A stretch of DNA of 64,000 bases from Pantoea alfalfae (GTDB lineage Bacteria; Pseudomonadota; Gammaproteobacteria; Enterobacterales; Enterobacteriaceae). Location: assembly GCF_019880205.1 (NCBI RefSeq), contig NZ_CP082292.1:2356001-2420000 (forward strand), in the 5' to 3' direction. Below, piece after piece: positions 25,217-35,516 of the stretch (its first letter is position 1; every line of letters begins with the position of its first letter). The position numbers and the translations under genes are program-made. The notes beneath the pieces were generated by a model. It searched no databases. It had not been told where the DNA came from and saw only the letters and a list, made by a program, of their open reading frames with translations.

Positions 25217-26719
25217 TTAACTGTGTGGATCGAGCAACCAGACGCCTTCTTCGCTGATGTTCAGCGTCTGCTGGCGGGTGCCACTCTGGCCGCTGATGGC
25301 AAAGGTGTAGTTACCCGGTGCCAGCTGCAGCGTGGCGAAGCCATTCACCGCCGGGACCAGCGCCTGCGGCTGACCGTTCACCTGAACGCGTTCACCCTGC
25401 TGCAGACGGATATAGACCTGAGCAACCGGAGCGGGTGGTGGTGCCGGTTGTGGATCAGGGTCACGCGCGGCGGTCTGCGCGGGTTCAGAAGTCTGAGCCG
25501 GGGCACTGGCAACGGTATCCGGCGGGGTCTCAACCTGCGTCGGTGGCGCAGCCACCGGCTGGTTAACCGGCGCGACGGTGACGGCAGGTGTGCTGTTTTG
25601 CGCGGTCTCAGCCAGCGCCGTCTGGTCATCACCACGCGACATCAGCAGACCGGCACACAGGCCGACCAGCACGCCCGCGGCCACCAGGCCCGGCAGTGCA
25701 AAGCGGTGTCCCAGTAGCGTTTTCAACGGCGAGGCGGTTGTGACGACTTCTTCTTCTACGATCGGCACCAGCATGGTGCCTGGCCCGCTCATTTTTGCAC
25801 TGAGTAGCGGTTCAGGCTCGCGTTCCGGCAGCGCCATCAGCACCGCAAAATCATCAATGCTCTGCGGACGATCTTCCGGTTTCAGCGCCAGCGCGCGATC
25901 GACAGCGCTAAGCAGCGCGGTGGAGTAGCCCGCCAGACGACGCTGCACCAGCGGCTGGTAGTTATCTTCGATGCTGCGCACTACGCTCACCGGCGGTGGC
26001 GCACCGGTGATCAGCGTATGCAGCACCGCGCCCAGCGCGTAGATATCAGTCCATGCGCCCTGCTCACTCTCGTCGTTGTCGCTGTACTGCTCAATCGGCG
26101 CATAGCCGGGACGCAGCATGGTCTCGCTCTCATCCGACAGGTTGCCGATGGTTTTACGGGCCGACCCGAAATCCAGCAGGATCGGCTCGCCGCTACTCTG
26201 GATCTGGATATTATCCAGCGAGATATCGCGATGCAGATAGCCCGCTTCATGGATGGTTTTAATCGCCCCCAGCAGCGGCGGCAGCATGCGACGGATCCAC
26301 GCCTCATTCACCGACTGCGGATGACGTTCGCGGAAGTTCGAGAGCGTGGTGCCGCTGTAGAACACCGTGCCCATATACGCGGTGTCGTTCTGCACCCAGA
26401 AACGCAGCACGTGCAGCAGGTTCGGATGGTTAAAGCGCGCCAGCAGCCGCGCCTCCTGGATAAAGCTGTTCAGTCCGGCGTGAAAGGTTTTGCTGAAGCG
26501 CTCACTGCGCAGCACCAGATTGAGGTCATCGCTGCGCACCGCCAGCGAAGCGGGCATAAACTCTTTGATGGCGATATCGCGCTCAAGCTGGTGATCCCAG
26601 GCGCGATAGACGATGCCAAAGCCGCCACCGCCGATGACCTCTTTGATTTCAAACTCATTGAAGCGGTAACCCAGCGGCAGGGCGTTGGGGACATTCAGGG
26701 GTTGATCATGTTCCGACAT
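25217..26719 (-). CDS. PpkA-type T6SS serine/threonine kinase
   Basis: A 500-aa Hanks-type kinase. Visible motifs are the glycine loop GGGGFG (30-35), K52 in AIKEF, HRD at 163-165 (YLHRDISLDN) and DFG at 183-185. One membrane helix follows at about 341-360, then a Pro/Ala-rich segment and a PEGA-like periplasmic domain ending VWLLDPHS. In the threonine phosphorylation pathway PpkA phosphorylates the FHA protein to activate the T6SS and PppA reverses it; both partners are encoded here (tagH 35513-37387, pppA 34725-35516). It lies between tssH and vgrG. Confidence 0.9.
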   Translation of the reverse strand: MSEHDQPLNVPNALPLGYRFNEFEIKEVIGGGGFGIVYRAWDHQLERDIAIKEFMPASLAVRSDDLNLVLRSERFSKTFHAGLNSFIQEARLLARFNHPNLLHVLRFWVQNDTAYMGTVFYSGTTLSNFRERHPQSVNEAWIRRMLPPLLGAIKTIHEAGYLHRDISLDNIQIQSSGEPILLDFGSARKTIGNLSDESETMLRPGYAPIEQYSDNDESEQGAWTDIYALGAVLHTLITGAPPPVSVVRSIEDNYQPLVQRRLAGYSTALLSAVDRALALKPEDRPQSIDDFAVLMALPEREPEPLLSAKMSGPGTMLVPIVEEEVVTTASPLKTLLGHRFALPGLVAAGVLVGLCAGLLMSRGDDQTALAETAQNSTPAVTVAPVNQPVAAPPTQVETPPDTVASAPAQTSEPAQTAARDPDPQPAPPPAPVAQVYIRLQQGERVQVNGQPQALVPAVNGFATLQLAPGNYTFAISGQSGTRQQTLNISEEGVWLLDPHS

Positions 26720-26746
26720 ATTCGAAAACTCTCTGATGACTGGGCT

Positions 26747-29356
26747 TTAAACAGCGAACTGGCAGACAAATTCGCCCTGCTCACAACGCACCTCAACGCG
26801 GCGATAGCGTTCATCGCGGGCATGGGCGCTCAGCAGTATCTGGCTCATCTGCGGCAACAGCGTGTTGGTAAGGATGGCATCGACCATGCGACCGCCCGAC
26901 TCGACTTCGGTGCAACGCTGGACGATCTGGCTCACTACCGACTCGTCGATCTGCGCCTCAATGCCGTGGTTGTCGGCCAGACGACGCACAATGCGCGCCA
27001 GCTGCAGTCGCACAATCTCCGCCAGCATTTCATCGCTGAGCGGGTAATACGGCACCACCAGCAGACGGCCCAGCAGCGCAGGCGGGAACACCTCCAGCAG
27101 CGGCTTACGCAGCGCGGTGCTCAGGGCATCGGGATCGGGCATCAGCTCAGGATCGGCGCACATCGCGCTGATTAACTGCGTACCGACGTTTGAGGTCAGA
27201 ATGATGATGGTGTTGCGGAAATCGATGTGGCGGCCTTCGCCATCCTCCATCCAGCCTTTGTCAAACACCTGGAAGAACAGCTCATGCACATCCGGATGGG
27301 CTTTCTCAATCTCATCCAGCAGCACCACGCTATAGGGACGACGGCGAACGGCTTCGGTCAGCACGCCACCTTCGCCGTAGCCGACGTAGCCCGGCGGTGC
27401 GCCTTTCAGCGTCGAGACGGTGTGCGCCTCCTGAAACTCGCTCATGTTGATGGTGATGATGTTCTGCTCGCCGCCATACAGTGACTCGGCCAGCGCCAGC
27501 GCGGTCTCGGTTTTCCCGACGCCGGACGGACCGCACAGCATAAAGACGCCTGCGGGCTTGTTGGGGTTATCCAGGCGCGCGCGCGTGGTGCGAACCCGCT
27601 TCGCGATCAATTCCAGACCGTGACGCTGACCGATGACGCGCTGGTTAAGGGTATCCGCCAGATTCAGGACGGCGTCGATCTCATTTTTCACCATCCGGCC
27701 CAGCGGAATGCCGGTCCAGTCCGACACCACGGCAGCCACTACGCCCGCATCGACGGCGGCAAACAGCAGCGGCGTGTCGCCCTGCAGCGCAGTGAGCTGC
27801 TGCTGCGTTGCATCACGCTGTTCACACAGCGCCGCATCCTCTTCGGTTACACAGCGGGCGCGCAGTGCAATCAGGGTCTCGACCAGTTCACGCTCCTGCA
27901 GCCAGCACTGTTGCAGCGCATCGCGTTCGGCTTCCAGCCCCGTTCGCTCTGCGGTAATCGCCTGCTGTCGGGTCACATCGCCGAGGCCGACGCGGATTTC
28001 GCGTTCAATGATCTCCGCTTCAATCTCCAGCGCGGCCAGACGGTGCAGGCAATCTTCCAGCGCCGCAGGCTGCGCGCCCTGGCTGACCGCCACGCGGGCG
28101 CAGGCGGTATCCAGCAGCGCCACGGCTTTGTCCGGCAACTGGCGCGCCGGAATATAGCGATGCGACAGTTTCACCGCCGCACTGACCGCATCATCCAGCA
28201 GCAGCACGCGATGGTGTTTCTCCAGCGCGCTGACGGTGCTGCGCAGCATCAGAATCGCTTTGGCTTCATCCGGCTCCTGCACCTGCACGGTCTGGAAGCG
28301 ACGGGTCAGCGCCGGATCTTTCTCGATGTACTTTTTGTATTCGGCCCAGGTGGTCGCGCCGATGGTGCGCAGCTGGCCGCGCGCCAGCGCCGGTTTCAGC
28401 AGGTTGGCGGCATCGCCTGTGCCCTGCTGACCACCTGCGCCGACCAGGGTGTGGATCTCATCCACAAACAGCACAATCGGCGTCGGGCTGGACTGCACCT
28501 CATTGATCAGCGCCTGCAGTCGCGCTTCAAACTCCCCTTTCATCCCGGCACCCGCCTGCAGCAGGCCGATATCCAGCAGCCAGAGCTGCACATCGCGCAG
28601 CGGCGCAGGGACATCGCCCGCCGCGATACGAAGCGCAAGGCCCTCGACCACCGCGGTTTTGCCGACGCCCGCTTCACCGGTCAGCAGCGGGTTGTTCTGG
28701 CGACGACGCATCAGGATATCGACCATCTGGCGGATCTCATCGTCACGCCCGGTCACTGGATCGATGCGGCCTTCACGCGCGCGCGCAGTGAGGTCCTGCC
28801 CGTACTGCTCCAGCGTGCTGCTACCGGCCGCAGGGGGTGCGCCAGCGGCATCCGCCGGTGCGCTCATCGCCTGCTGGGCTTCTTTGCTGTTGCTAAGCAG
28901 CGTGTCGAACTCCGCCAGCAGCGCATCGGCGTTGACGCGGCTGAACTGGCCGGAGATGCCCTTCAGCACGCTGGCCAGGTTGAAGGTTTTCAGCATGCCG
29001 ATCAGCAGATGGCCGCCGCGAATGCGGGTCGCACCATATTTGAGCGAGGCGTAAACCCACGCCCGCTCGACGGCGCTGTCGATATGCTCAGAGAGGTCGG
29101 AGACCGCACTGGCACCGCGCGGCAGACGATCCAGCGCGGCAACGATGTCCTGAGTCAGGGCCTTTTCATCCAGTGAAAAATGTGTGATGACCTGCTGTAA
29201 GTCGCCATCCTGCTGCTGCATCAGCTGATGCAGCCAGTGCACCAGCTCGACATAGGGATTGCCGCGCAGTTTGCAAAAGGCGGTGGCGCTTTCCAGCGAG
29301 GTAAATAACAGCGTATCCAGTTTGCCGAATAGCACGGCACGGCTGATTTCTGACAT
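26747..29356 (-). CDS. tssH: T6SS sheath-disassembly ATPase TssH/ClpV
   Basis: 869-aa AAA+ unfoldase of the ClpV family. An N-terminal Clp_N domain (about 1-160) binds contracted sheath. The first AAA module has Walker A GEAGVGKT (227-234) and Walker B LFVDEIHT; the middle coiled region spans about 420-530. The second module has GPSGVGKT and [19 protein letters not shown]. It recycles the TssB/TssC sheath. It follows tssG by 54 bp and precedes ppkA; both motif sets appear intact. Confidence 0.95.
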   Translation of the reverse strand: MSEISRAVLFGKLDTLLFTSLESATAFCKLRGNPYVELVHWLHQLMQQQDGDLQQVITHFSLDEKALTQDIVAALDRLPRGASAVSDLSEHIDSAVERAWVYASLKYGATRIRGGHLLIGMLKTFNLASVLKGISGQFSRVNADALLAEFDTLLSNSKEAQQAMSAPADAAGAPPAAGSSTLEQYGQDLTARAREGRIDPVTGRDDEIRQMVDILMRRRQNNPLLTGEAGVGKTAVVEGLALRIAAGDVPAPLRDVQLWLLDIGLLQAGAGMKGEFEARLQALINEVQSSPTPIVLFVDEIHTLVGAGGQQGTGDAANLLKPALARGQLRTIGATTWAEYKKYIEKDPALTRRFQTVQVQEPDEAKAILMLRSTVSALEKHHRVLLLDDAVSAAVKLSHRYIPARQLPDKAVALLDTACARVAVSQGAQPAALEDCLHRLAALEIEAEIIEREIRVGLGDVTRQQAITAERTGLEAERDALQQCWLQERELVETLIALRARCVTEEDAALCEQRDATQQQLTALQGDTPLLFAAVDAGVVAAVVSDWTGIPLGRMVKNEIDAVLNLADTLNQRVIGQRHGLELIAKRVRTTRARLDNPNKPAGVFMLCGPSGVGKTETALALAESLYGGEQNIITINMSEFQEAHTVSTLKGAPPGYVGYGEGGVLTEAVRRRPYSVVLLDEIEKAHPDVHELFFQVFDKGWMEDGEGRHIDFRNTIIILTSNVGTQLISAMCADPELMPDPDALSTALRKPLLEVFPPALLGRLLVVPYYPLSDEMLAEIVRLQLARIVRRLADNHGIEAQIDESVVSQIVQRCTEVESGGRMVDAILTNTLLPQMSQILLSAHARDERYRRVEVRCEQGEFVCQFAV

Positions 29357-29410
29357 AGGGGGCTCTCTTCAATGAAAGACGCAGGCTGTGTAACAGGGAA
29401 AGCGGCTGGG

Positions 29411-30457
29411 CTAGCGCGAAGCCGCCTCAACCTCAAACATAAAATCTTCTCGATCCTGCGGCTGCGGCATCTGCCCCAGCCAGCTGGTGTAACCAAGTCG
29501 GGCAATGCCGCCCAGTGCCACGCCCTGCACCTCGTCAGCGGCCAGGATCAGGCTGAGATCCCACTGCATTTCGATGCCGAGGTAGTGACGCACCCAGTCG
29601 CGCACTTCCTGCGCGCCGGGGGCATCCGGCAGAAAACGGGCATACTGCGCGGCGCTGAGCGGGCCCAGGTGCAGGTGAAAACGGTGCTGCACGTCGCGCA
29701 CCGCCACGCCGAGAAATGCAGAAGCGCCCAGCCGGGGCATGTGACGTCCCGCGCCCAGCCGGGCCTGATCGCGACTGTCCAGCGTCAGCCAGTGCGGCAG
29801 GTTCTGCGTCAGCCGGACCGGCACGCCAAAGTAGTGGCGCAGAATGCGCACCAGCCCTTCGGCATCGTGGCCGTGGCGGCTGAGGTGACCCACCAGCATC
29901 AGTCGGGCATGAAGGCTGAGCGAGCTGGCCTGCTGCTGGGCCGGTAAACCGATGCCCGCCAGGCAGGCGAGATAGTTCAGGAAGCGACTGTCGTCGGGGC
30001 GATCCAGCGATACGGTCGGCTGCGCATCGGCCCAGGCACGATAAAAAAGCAGCGTAGCGCGATGGTGAAACAGGTCAGCAAACGCCGACAGGCTGTGATC
30101 CTGATGATGCACGATACGTTCATGCACATATTCGGTCAGATGGGTCGGCAGCGGGCCATTGGGGCCAAACAAACCAAAGCTGTAGATCGACAGCTCATGG
30201 CGTCCCGCCTCCTCACGTGGCATGGCGCTGGCGACGGTGGCGGGCGCAAACGCCAGTGATGGCGTCTGACCGATGCGTACCGATTCGAACTTCGGCAGCG
30301 GCGCACGGCCCAGCGGATAGCGCTGACCGCCCTGCGCATCCAGCCGCCGCAGCAGCTGGAACAGATCGTAGCGCCACGGCGCGGCCATCACTTTTTGCCA
30401 GAAATCATCCGGCAGTCGGGTCAGCCGCGGCAGCGAAATCACTTTTTCGCCACTCAT
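29411..30457 (-). CDS. tssG: T6SS baseplate protein TssG
   Basis: 348 aa, standard for TssG (VasB/ImpH). It begins with LPDDFWQKVMAAPWRYDLFQLLRRLDAQ, and contains the conserved YSFGLFGPNGPLPTHLTEY and ILRHYFGVPVRLTQNLP. With TssE, TssF and TssK it forms the baseplate wedge. Its ATG overlaps the tssF stop by 4 bp, matching the fixed tssF-tssG order of T6SS loci. Confidence 0.95.
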   Translation of the reverse strand: MSGEKVISLPRLTRLPDDFWQKVMAAPWRYDLFQLLRRLDAQGGQRYPLGRAPLPKFESVRIGQTPSLAFAPATVASAMPREEAGRHELSIYSFGLFGPNGPLPTHLTEYVHERIVHHQDHSLSAFADLFHHRATLLFYRAWADAQPTVSLDRPDDSRFLNYLACLAGIGLPAQQQASSLSLHARLMLVGHLSRHGHDAEGLVRILRHYFGVPVRLTQNLPHWLTLDSRDQARLGAGRHMPRLGASAFLGVAVRDVQHRFHLHLGPLSAAQYARFLPDAPGAQEVRDWVRHYLGIEMQWDLSLILAADEVQGVALGGIARLGYTSWLGQMPQPQDREDFMFEVEAASR

Positions 30458-32325
30458 ATCAGCGCTTTCCTGCCCATGCGCGGCGGCCAGTAGCCCACTT
30501 CGCCGCGCTGCTGGCTGTTAAGGGTGAACTCCGTGAAGCTATTCAGTGCCACGAGGCGGCCACAGACCCGCTCCAGTACGCTGCCGAACAGCCACGGGCT
30601 GGCGCCCGAAAACGCCTGCTCATCCACTTCCAGCGTGATGCTGACACCGCGCGCAAACACCACCGGACCCGGCTCCGGCACGCGGCGGTTGACCGCGCTG
30701 AGCGTACAATGGCGGATGCCGTCAATCTGGCGGGCAACCGGCGCTTCCGCCAGGTTAGCGTAGAGGCTCAGCAGCTGGCGCAGCGCCGCCGCGCCCTCGC
30801 CATCGCTGCTGTCCATCAGGCTGAGGTAGTTCATCTGCAGATGGCTGATCAGCCGCCACGCCGAAAGGCCCTCGGCCAGTGCCGGACGTGGCGGCGTCGG
30901 CCCTTTGCACAGTTTCAGTTCCGACACCGGAATGGAGTCCGGCATCACGAAGTTGCCCTGATCCTGCTGCAGCATCAGCGGCAGATCGCGGCTGGTACAC
31001 ATCACCTCGGCGGAGAGATAGCGCACGTCATCGCGCCACGGCGCGTGATGTTCATCCACCAGCGACAGAAACACTTCGGAACCGATGTAACCGGTGCGCG
31101 TGCCGTAGCGCTGCGCCTGCTCAGACAGGGTGCGCTGTTCGCGGCGCAGCGAGAAGTAAGCGCCGTAGTCACCCTGGTCACCGCTGAAGGTGCTCCAGAA
31201 CGGACGGAAAACCTGCTCTTCCCGCTGGCCTTCTACGGTGGCGAACAGCCGCTGCACCGAATGCACTTCGTAATCCAGTGGCCGGATGTTATCCACCACC
31301 AGATGATATTCATGCTGGCTGTCGCTGACCTTCAGGCGCTCGGCGGTTTTCGGGAACAGATTGATAACCGGCGTGCAGTGCAGCGCCAGATGGCTGTGAT
31401 CGACCACGCTTTCCAGCGCGCTGTCCGCTTTGTCGAGCAGGATGATGATGTCGAATGCCGTGGCGTTGTCGCAGCGGCGCAGGAACGGGCCGAGCTGACT
31501 CAGGCTGATAAACTGGAAACGTGCCGGAAAGGCAAAATACTCCTGCAACAGACGATAACCGTCGAAGTTGCGCAGATCGTCTGGCAGCAGCGCCTGCTCC
31601 GGCGCAAAGCCCTCCTGCTGCAGGGCCTCATCCGTCAGCACCTGACGCTGCGGCCGCTTCTCAACCGACTGCAGCACGATGCCCACCCGGTGCTGCATCA
31701 GCAGCTCCAGCAGTTTCAGCGCCTGGATATCCGGGCCGCTGAGAAACAGCATCAGGTCATCCACACTGAGCTGACTGAGCGAGGAGATCCCTTCACACGT
31801 GATGCGGATACGCAGCGCACTGACCGCCCCCAGACCACCCAATTTAAGTTCGCCGGAGGGCAGATCGCCGGGCACGCCGCCGAGAGTGACTTCGCTGATG
31901 CGCAGCGGATGCAGTATCACATCGTGCGCGGTAGTGTAGCTGCAGGTCACCCCGGTTTTTTTCAGGTTCTGGCTCTCCATCATGGTGCCGCGCGGCACGC
32001 GAAAGCCCTGGGTGATGTCACCCTTGCGGCTGTCCGGCGTCAGCTGAGCGATCGCCATTGACGGGGTTGGTGAGAGATAGGATGGCGCAATCATCTCCAG
32101 CAGACGCTGCGAGAAGCGCGGAAACTCCGCATCCATCTTCAGCTGCACGCGCGACGTCAGGAAGGCGAATCCTTCCATCAGTCGCTCGACGTAGGGATCT
32201 GCCACGTCGATGCCATGCATGCCGAGACGTCCCGCCACTTTAGGGTAACGCGTCGCGAACTCCGCCCCCATCTCGCGCAGGTAAGCCAGTTCACGGTTGT
32301 AATAGTCGAGCAGATTGCTGTCCAT
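30454..32325 (-). CDS. tssF: T6SS baseplate protein TssF
   Basis: 623 aa, standard for TssF (VasA/ImpG). It starts LLDYYNRELAYLREMGAEFA and continues with RYPKVAGRLGMHGIDVADPYVERL split across the typical N-terminal block. The C-terminal half has FARGVSITLEVDEQAFSG and LNSFTEFTLNSQQRGEVG. It forms the wedge core with TssG and lies 2 bp after tssE in the order tssE-tssF-tssG. Confidence 0.95.
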   Translation of the reverse strand: MDSNLLDYYNRELAYLREMGAEFATRYPKVAGRLGMHGIDVADPYVERLMEGFAFLTSRVQLKMDAEFPRFSQRLLEMIAPSYLSPTPSMAIAQLTPDSRKGDITQGFRVPRGTMMESQNLKKTGVTCSYTTAHDVILHPLRISEVTLGGVPGDLPSGELKLGGLGAVSALRIRITCEGISSLSQLSVDDLMLFLSGPDIQALKLLELLMQHRVGIVLQSVEKRPQRQVLTDEALQQEGFAPEQALLPDDLRNFDGYRLLQEYFAFPARFQFISLSQLGPFLRRCDNATAFDIIILLDKADSALESVVDHSHLALHCTPVINLFPKTAERLKVSDSQHEYHLVVDNIRPLDYEVHSVQRLFATVEGQREEQVFRPFWSTFSGDQGDYGAYFSLRREQRTLSEQAQRYGTRTGYIGSEVFLSLVDEHHAPWRDDVRYLSAEVMCTSRDLPLMLQQDQGNFVMPDSIPVSELKLCKGPTPPRPALAEGLSAWRLISHLQMNYLSLMDSSDGEGAAALRQLLSLYANLAEAPVARQIDGIRHCTLSAVNRRVPEPGPVVFARGVSITLEVDEQAFSGASPWLFGSVLERVCGRLVALNSFTEFTLNSQQRGEVGYWPPRMGRKALI

Positions 32326-32327
32326 GA

Positions 32328-32903
32328 TTACCCTGCATCCTGAAGTTCGAAATGGCCGCTCTCCAGATCAACCTGAGTGCGGAACAGAAACGCCAGCGGA
32401 TAAGGCACGCACCAGAGCCGCCCTTTGATCTCAATCGACAGCACGTTGTGCAGACTAAGCGAGCCGAGATCGCTGACGCAGCGCACCTGGAGTCCCTGCG
32501 GCAGAATGCGCGGCTCGAAGTGCAGAATGGCGTTGGTCATTTTGCGCTGCATATCCTGCCATTCGATATCGGAGACGTTCTGCCCGGCCAGCGGCGCAAC
32601 GCCGAAGTTCCAGACCGAGCGCTGCACCTGACCGAAGCCGCTGAGGTCCTGCTGCGCTTCGTTATTAATGGTGTTGAACAGCCACTGCAGATCGCGCAGG
32701 ACGTGGCGGCGCAGCGTGCTGTGGCTGATCAGCATGCTGTTTTCCGCCTCCTGCTGCCTGTCCGGCGCGTTGTCGGTCAGGCGATCCAGCAATGAGGATT
32801 GCAGCTTGTCGCGGGCGGTTAGGGCATCGCGCTTTTTGCGCGCGCGAAAGCCGCCATGCAGCTGGGCATAGCCATCATTGTGTGCGCCGGAATCATGACT
32901 CAT
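32328..32903 (-). CDS. tssE: T6SS baseplate protein TssE (gp25-like)
   Basis: The ATG at 32903 is taken as the start (191 aa); an ATG seven codons earlier overlaps tagJ further. The C-terminal gp25/W domain is recognisable: LRRHVLRDLQWLFNTINNE, then VWNFGVAPLAG and the ILHFEPRILP EPR core. The N-terminal 60 residues (FRARKKRDALTARDKLQ...LLDRLTD) are longer than in short TssE proteins, as in tagJ-containing loci. It links sheath initiation to the baseplate and overlaps the tagJ stop by 11 bp. Confidence 0.9.
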   Translation of the reverse strand: MSHDSGAHNDGYAQLHGGFRARKKRDALTARDKLQSSLLDRLTDNAPDRQQEAENSMLISHSTLRRHVLRDLQWLFNTINNEAQQDLSGFGQVQRSVWNFGVAPLAGQNVSDIEWQDMQRKMTNAILHFEPRILPQGLQVRCVSDLGSLSLHNVLSIEIKGRLWCVPYPLAFLFRTQVDLESGHFELQDAG

Positions 32904-33720
32904 CGGCAGACTCTGTATTATCAAACGCGACCTGCTGCAGGCTCAGCAGCGAGAACTCTGCGCTGTCGCTGAGCCACATTTTTTGTCCCTGGCCGATAAA
33001 CTGGTCCGGGTCGTCGCTCAGCGGCTGCCATTCGGTAACGCTGGCACGCAGAAAACGCTCATCCGCACCCGCCAGCAGCGGATAGCGCGCCGGGATCTGA
33101 CACACCTGCTCGCTGCCATCCACCAGCTGCACCCGCGTATGACGCCACACCAGATCGGTGACGCTGGCGGGTGCCTGGAACTGCATCTCACGAATGGCGG
33201 CGAACGGGATCCAGTAATAACGGCCCTGATTGATCACTTCACACACCGGCCCAAAACGGCTGTCACCATCCATCAGCCAGCTGAAGGCGGTCGGCTGATC
33301 CTGCTGAGTCGCGGTGCCGGGATTGGCGGCCGCACGCTCCAGCGCGTCAGCACGCAGTGCGCTGCCGCGCGCGACATCGCCCGCGGTTTCGGCCTGCAAC
33401 GCGGCCAGCAGCGTATCGCACCAGTGCCACGCGCTGCCCGGCAGCACCGGCTGTGCCACGCCACGCAGCACGGCGTCACGCTGCAGCTCACCGGCAATCG
33501 CCTGCTGCAACAGATTGACGGTAGGTTGCGCCTGCGGGCTTAACGCCAGCCAGGATTGCAGCTGCGTCTGCGCACGCGACCAGTTGCCCGCCAGACAGAG
33601 CAGCTGCACAAAGGCGGCGCGCAGATCGGCGTTCGCCGGATTGGCCTGAATCTGGCGGGTAACGTCAGCCAGCGTCTCGCTGAGCGTGGCGTTCGCAAGA
33701 TGATGTTGTAAGGATTCCAT
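32893..33720 (-). CDS. tagJ: T6SS accessory protein TagJ/ImpE
   Basis: 275 aa of the ImpE/SciE family. A helical N-terminus with TPR-like heptads (LADVTRQIQANPANADLRAA, LLCLAGNWSRAQTQLQSWLA) precedes a C-terminal domain with FGPVCEVINQGRYYWIPFAA and DLVWRHTRVQLVDG. TagJ binds the sheath protein TssB and modulates ClpV-driven disassembly in other systems. It precedes tssE, the usual order in tagJ-bearing clusters. Confidence 0.9.
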   Translation of the reverse strand: MESLQHHLANATLSETLADVTRQIQANPANADLRAAFVQLLCLAGNWSRAQTQLQSWLALSPQAQPTVNLLQQAIAGELQRDAVLRGVAQPVLPGSAWHWCDTLLAALQAETAGDVARGSALRADALERAAANPGTATQQDQPTAFSWLMDGDSRFGPVCEVINQGRYYWIPFAAIREMQFQAPASVTDLVWRHTRVQLVDGSEQVCQIPARYPLLAGADERFLRASVTEWQPLSDDPDQFIGQGQKMWLSDSAEFSLLSLQQVAFDNTESADES

Positions 33721-33736
33721 GCAAACTCCTTTTGCG

Positions 33737-34714
33737 TCAGTTAAGGGTGCGATAAACCGCAGCGGCGGGATCTTTCAGTTCAGGGTGCAGTTTTTCCACC
33801 AGCTGCACGCTCAGCGTGGTATTGCCACTGACCCACGGTGACCAGACTTTACGGACTTCCTGCAGACGTGCCTGCAAAGCACTCTCATCAGCGGCTTCAC
33901 TGGCGGGCATCAGCACCACCACCTGACGGGTCGCCTGCCAGCCGTTAAAGCGGTTGCTGAACGGCAGAACCAGCCAGCTGTCCGGGGATTTCTCGTTACT
34001 CAGCACCATGCGCTCGCTATTAACCGTGGTGATGTGCAGTTCGGCGGTGGGCGACTGACTGTTCAGCCCCATCACCGGGAAGCCCTGCAGGAAGGTCACG
34101 CCGACGGTTGCCGGTGCGCCGTTGCCCTGCTGCGTCAGACGACTGTGTCCGCTGAGCCAGCCATCGGAACCGCAGACCAGCCCTTGCTTAGCCGGCACAA
34201 ACATTGCGCTACCCTGCGCCGGATGCTGCCACCAGGTGCGGAAATGGCAGCCGTCGAGCAGGCTGAACTGCAGCCATGGCGAGGTATCCGCCTGGGCGGC
34301 ATTGACCAATGGGTCCGCGGGCACGGCAGCCGTGGCTGGCTGTTGCTGTGCTGGCGGCGCGGGCGGCGTCACCACGGTCTTCCACTGCTGCGCCCGGGCG
34401 GCACTGCCGGTAGCGATTTCACTGCCCGCTGTATCGGTCAGCTGCCAGTGCAACTGCTGCAGCGGTTTACACTGCGACGCCATCAGGCCAGCCACCCGTG
34501 GCAGAAACTCTTTCAGCACCGACGCGTTTTTCTCACCCAGCGTGACGATGCGCAGGTTAATGGTGCTGTTACACCAGCTCGACAGCTGATTGTTTTTGAC
34601 GTCATCAATCCAGACATCCAGTTTCTGAGCCGGGGACTGAACGATGCGATAGTTTTCAGCATAAGCGTGCGTGCTGAGCAGCAGCGCAGCCAGACCCAGT
34701 AATCCATATTTCAT
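33737..34714 (-). CDS. Exported T6SS-linked protein of unknown function
   Basis: The ATG at 34714 is chosen because it opens a signal peptide (MKYGLLGLAALLLSTHAYA, cut before ENYRIV); the longer frame would overlap pppA. The 325-aa mature protein has an N-terminal domain with two cysteines (SSWCNSTINLRIVTLGEKNA, ASQCKPLQQL). A Pro/Ala-rich linker (about 138-155) joins it to a C-terminal domain with FSLLDGCHFRTWWQHPAQ and WLVLPFSNRFNGWQATRQ, recalling VasI/TagN-type accessory proteins. Set between pppA and tagJ, it may link the phosphorylation pathway to the envelope; this is inference. Confidence 0.7.
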   Translation of the reverse strand: MKYGLLGLAALLLSTHAYAENYRIVQSPAQKLDVWIDDVKNNQLSSWCNSTINLRIVTLGEKNASVLKEFLPRVAGLMASQCKPLQQLHWQLTDTAGSEIATGSAARAQQWKTVVTPPAPPAQQQPATAAVPADPLVNAAQADTSPWLQFSLLDGCHFRTWWQHPAQGSAMFVPAKQGLVCGSDGWLSGHSRLTQQGNGAPATVGVTFLQGFPVMGLNSQSPTAELHITTVNSERMVLSNEKSPDSWLVLPFSNRFNGWQATRQVVVLMPASEAADESALQARLQEVRKVWSPWVSGNTTLSVQLVEKLHPELKDPAAAVYRTLN

Positions 34715-34724
34715 GTTGGCGTTC

Positions 34725-35516
34725 TCAATCTCGCAGAGGGAAGAACTGCGCCGCTTCAGAGAGCGAGTGCAGCAAAGTGGTGTCCTGGGGCGATCCAATC
34801 CAGACGGCCAGTGCGCTGAAATTATCCTGCTGCCCCTGATCTGACTGATCGTTTTTGATGATTTGCTGCATCAGCGTCAGCCACTCTTCCGGCGTATTCA
34901 CCATGTGCAGTGACTGCTGCATCTGCTCCAGCGTCACGCCGTGCCAGAAACCATCGGTGCAGAGCAGAAAGGCATCGCCATCCTCAATCCCGACCACGTC
35001 GCTGTAGCTGGCGTCGCGCTGCTCATCACCCATTCCCAGTGCAAAATAGAGCAGATTGCTGTTGATGCCTTCGGTACGATGTCCGGCATCTTTCATCTGC
35101 TGTACCAGGCTGTGGTCAGTGGTGACCAGATAGAGATAGCCGCGGCGGAACAGATAAAGGCGACTGTCACCGGCATGGGCCCAGCAGGCAAGATGGTAGT
35201 CGCGGTCGATGAACAGGCTGACCAGCGTGGTGCCCATCCGGCTGTGCTCGCTGCTGGCTTTCTGCTGCTGCCGGATAGCGTGATTCGCGTGATTGACGTA
35301 GTTGCGAATCGACTGCGCATTGAGATGCGCATCCCCATCAAACGCTTCCAGCAGGCTGCTGCGGGCGATGGCGGCCGCCCTATCGCCGCCGGGAAACCCG
35401 GCCACACCGTCGCACACCACAAAGCAGGCGGAGCGCTTACCGATGACATCACCGATCTGATCCTGATTACTGGCGCGATCGCCCTGGTTCGACGTCGAGG
35501 CAATAGTGATATTCAT
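34725..35516 (-). CDS. PppA-type PP2C phosphatase of the T6SS
   Basis: 263 aa PP2C/PPM phosphatase. The metal-binding motifs are present: SNQDQIGD near residue 17, VCDGVAGFPGGD with D36, LLCTDGFWHG in the second half and DNFSALAVW near the C-terminus. PppA removes the phosphate that PpkA puts on the FHA protein and turns firing down. It overlaps the tagH stop by 4 bp and precedes the exported protein gene. Confidence 0.92.
   Translation of the reverse strand: MNITIASTSNQGDRASNQDQIGDVIGKRSACFVVCDGVAGFPGGDRAAAIARSSLLEAFDGDAHLNAQSIRNYVNHANHAIRQQQKASSEHSRMGTTLVSLFIDRDYHLACWAHAGDSRLYLFRRGYLYLVTTDHSLVQQMKDAGHRTEGINSNLLYFALGMGDEQRDASYSDVVGIEDGDAFLLCTDGFWHGVTLEQMQQSLHMVNTPEEWLTLMQQIIKNDQSDQGQQDNFSALAVWIGSPQDTTLLHSLSEAAQFFPLRD

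Noticed and set aside
27620..29176. A 518-codon open frame on the plus strand opposite tssH
   Set aside because: Shadow of the tssH reading frame; Arg/Gln-rich, no motif, no start signal.
30217..32061. A 614-codon open frame on the plus strand opposite tssF
   Set aside because: Same cause: high-GC third positions of tssF leave the complementary frame open. No domain is recognisable.
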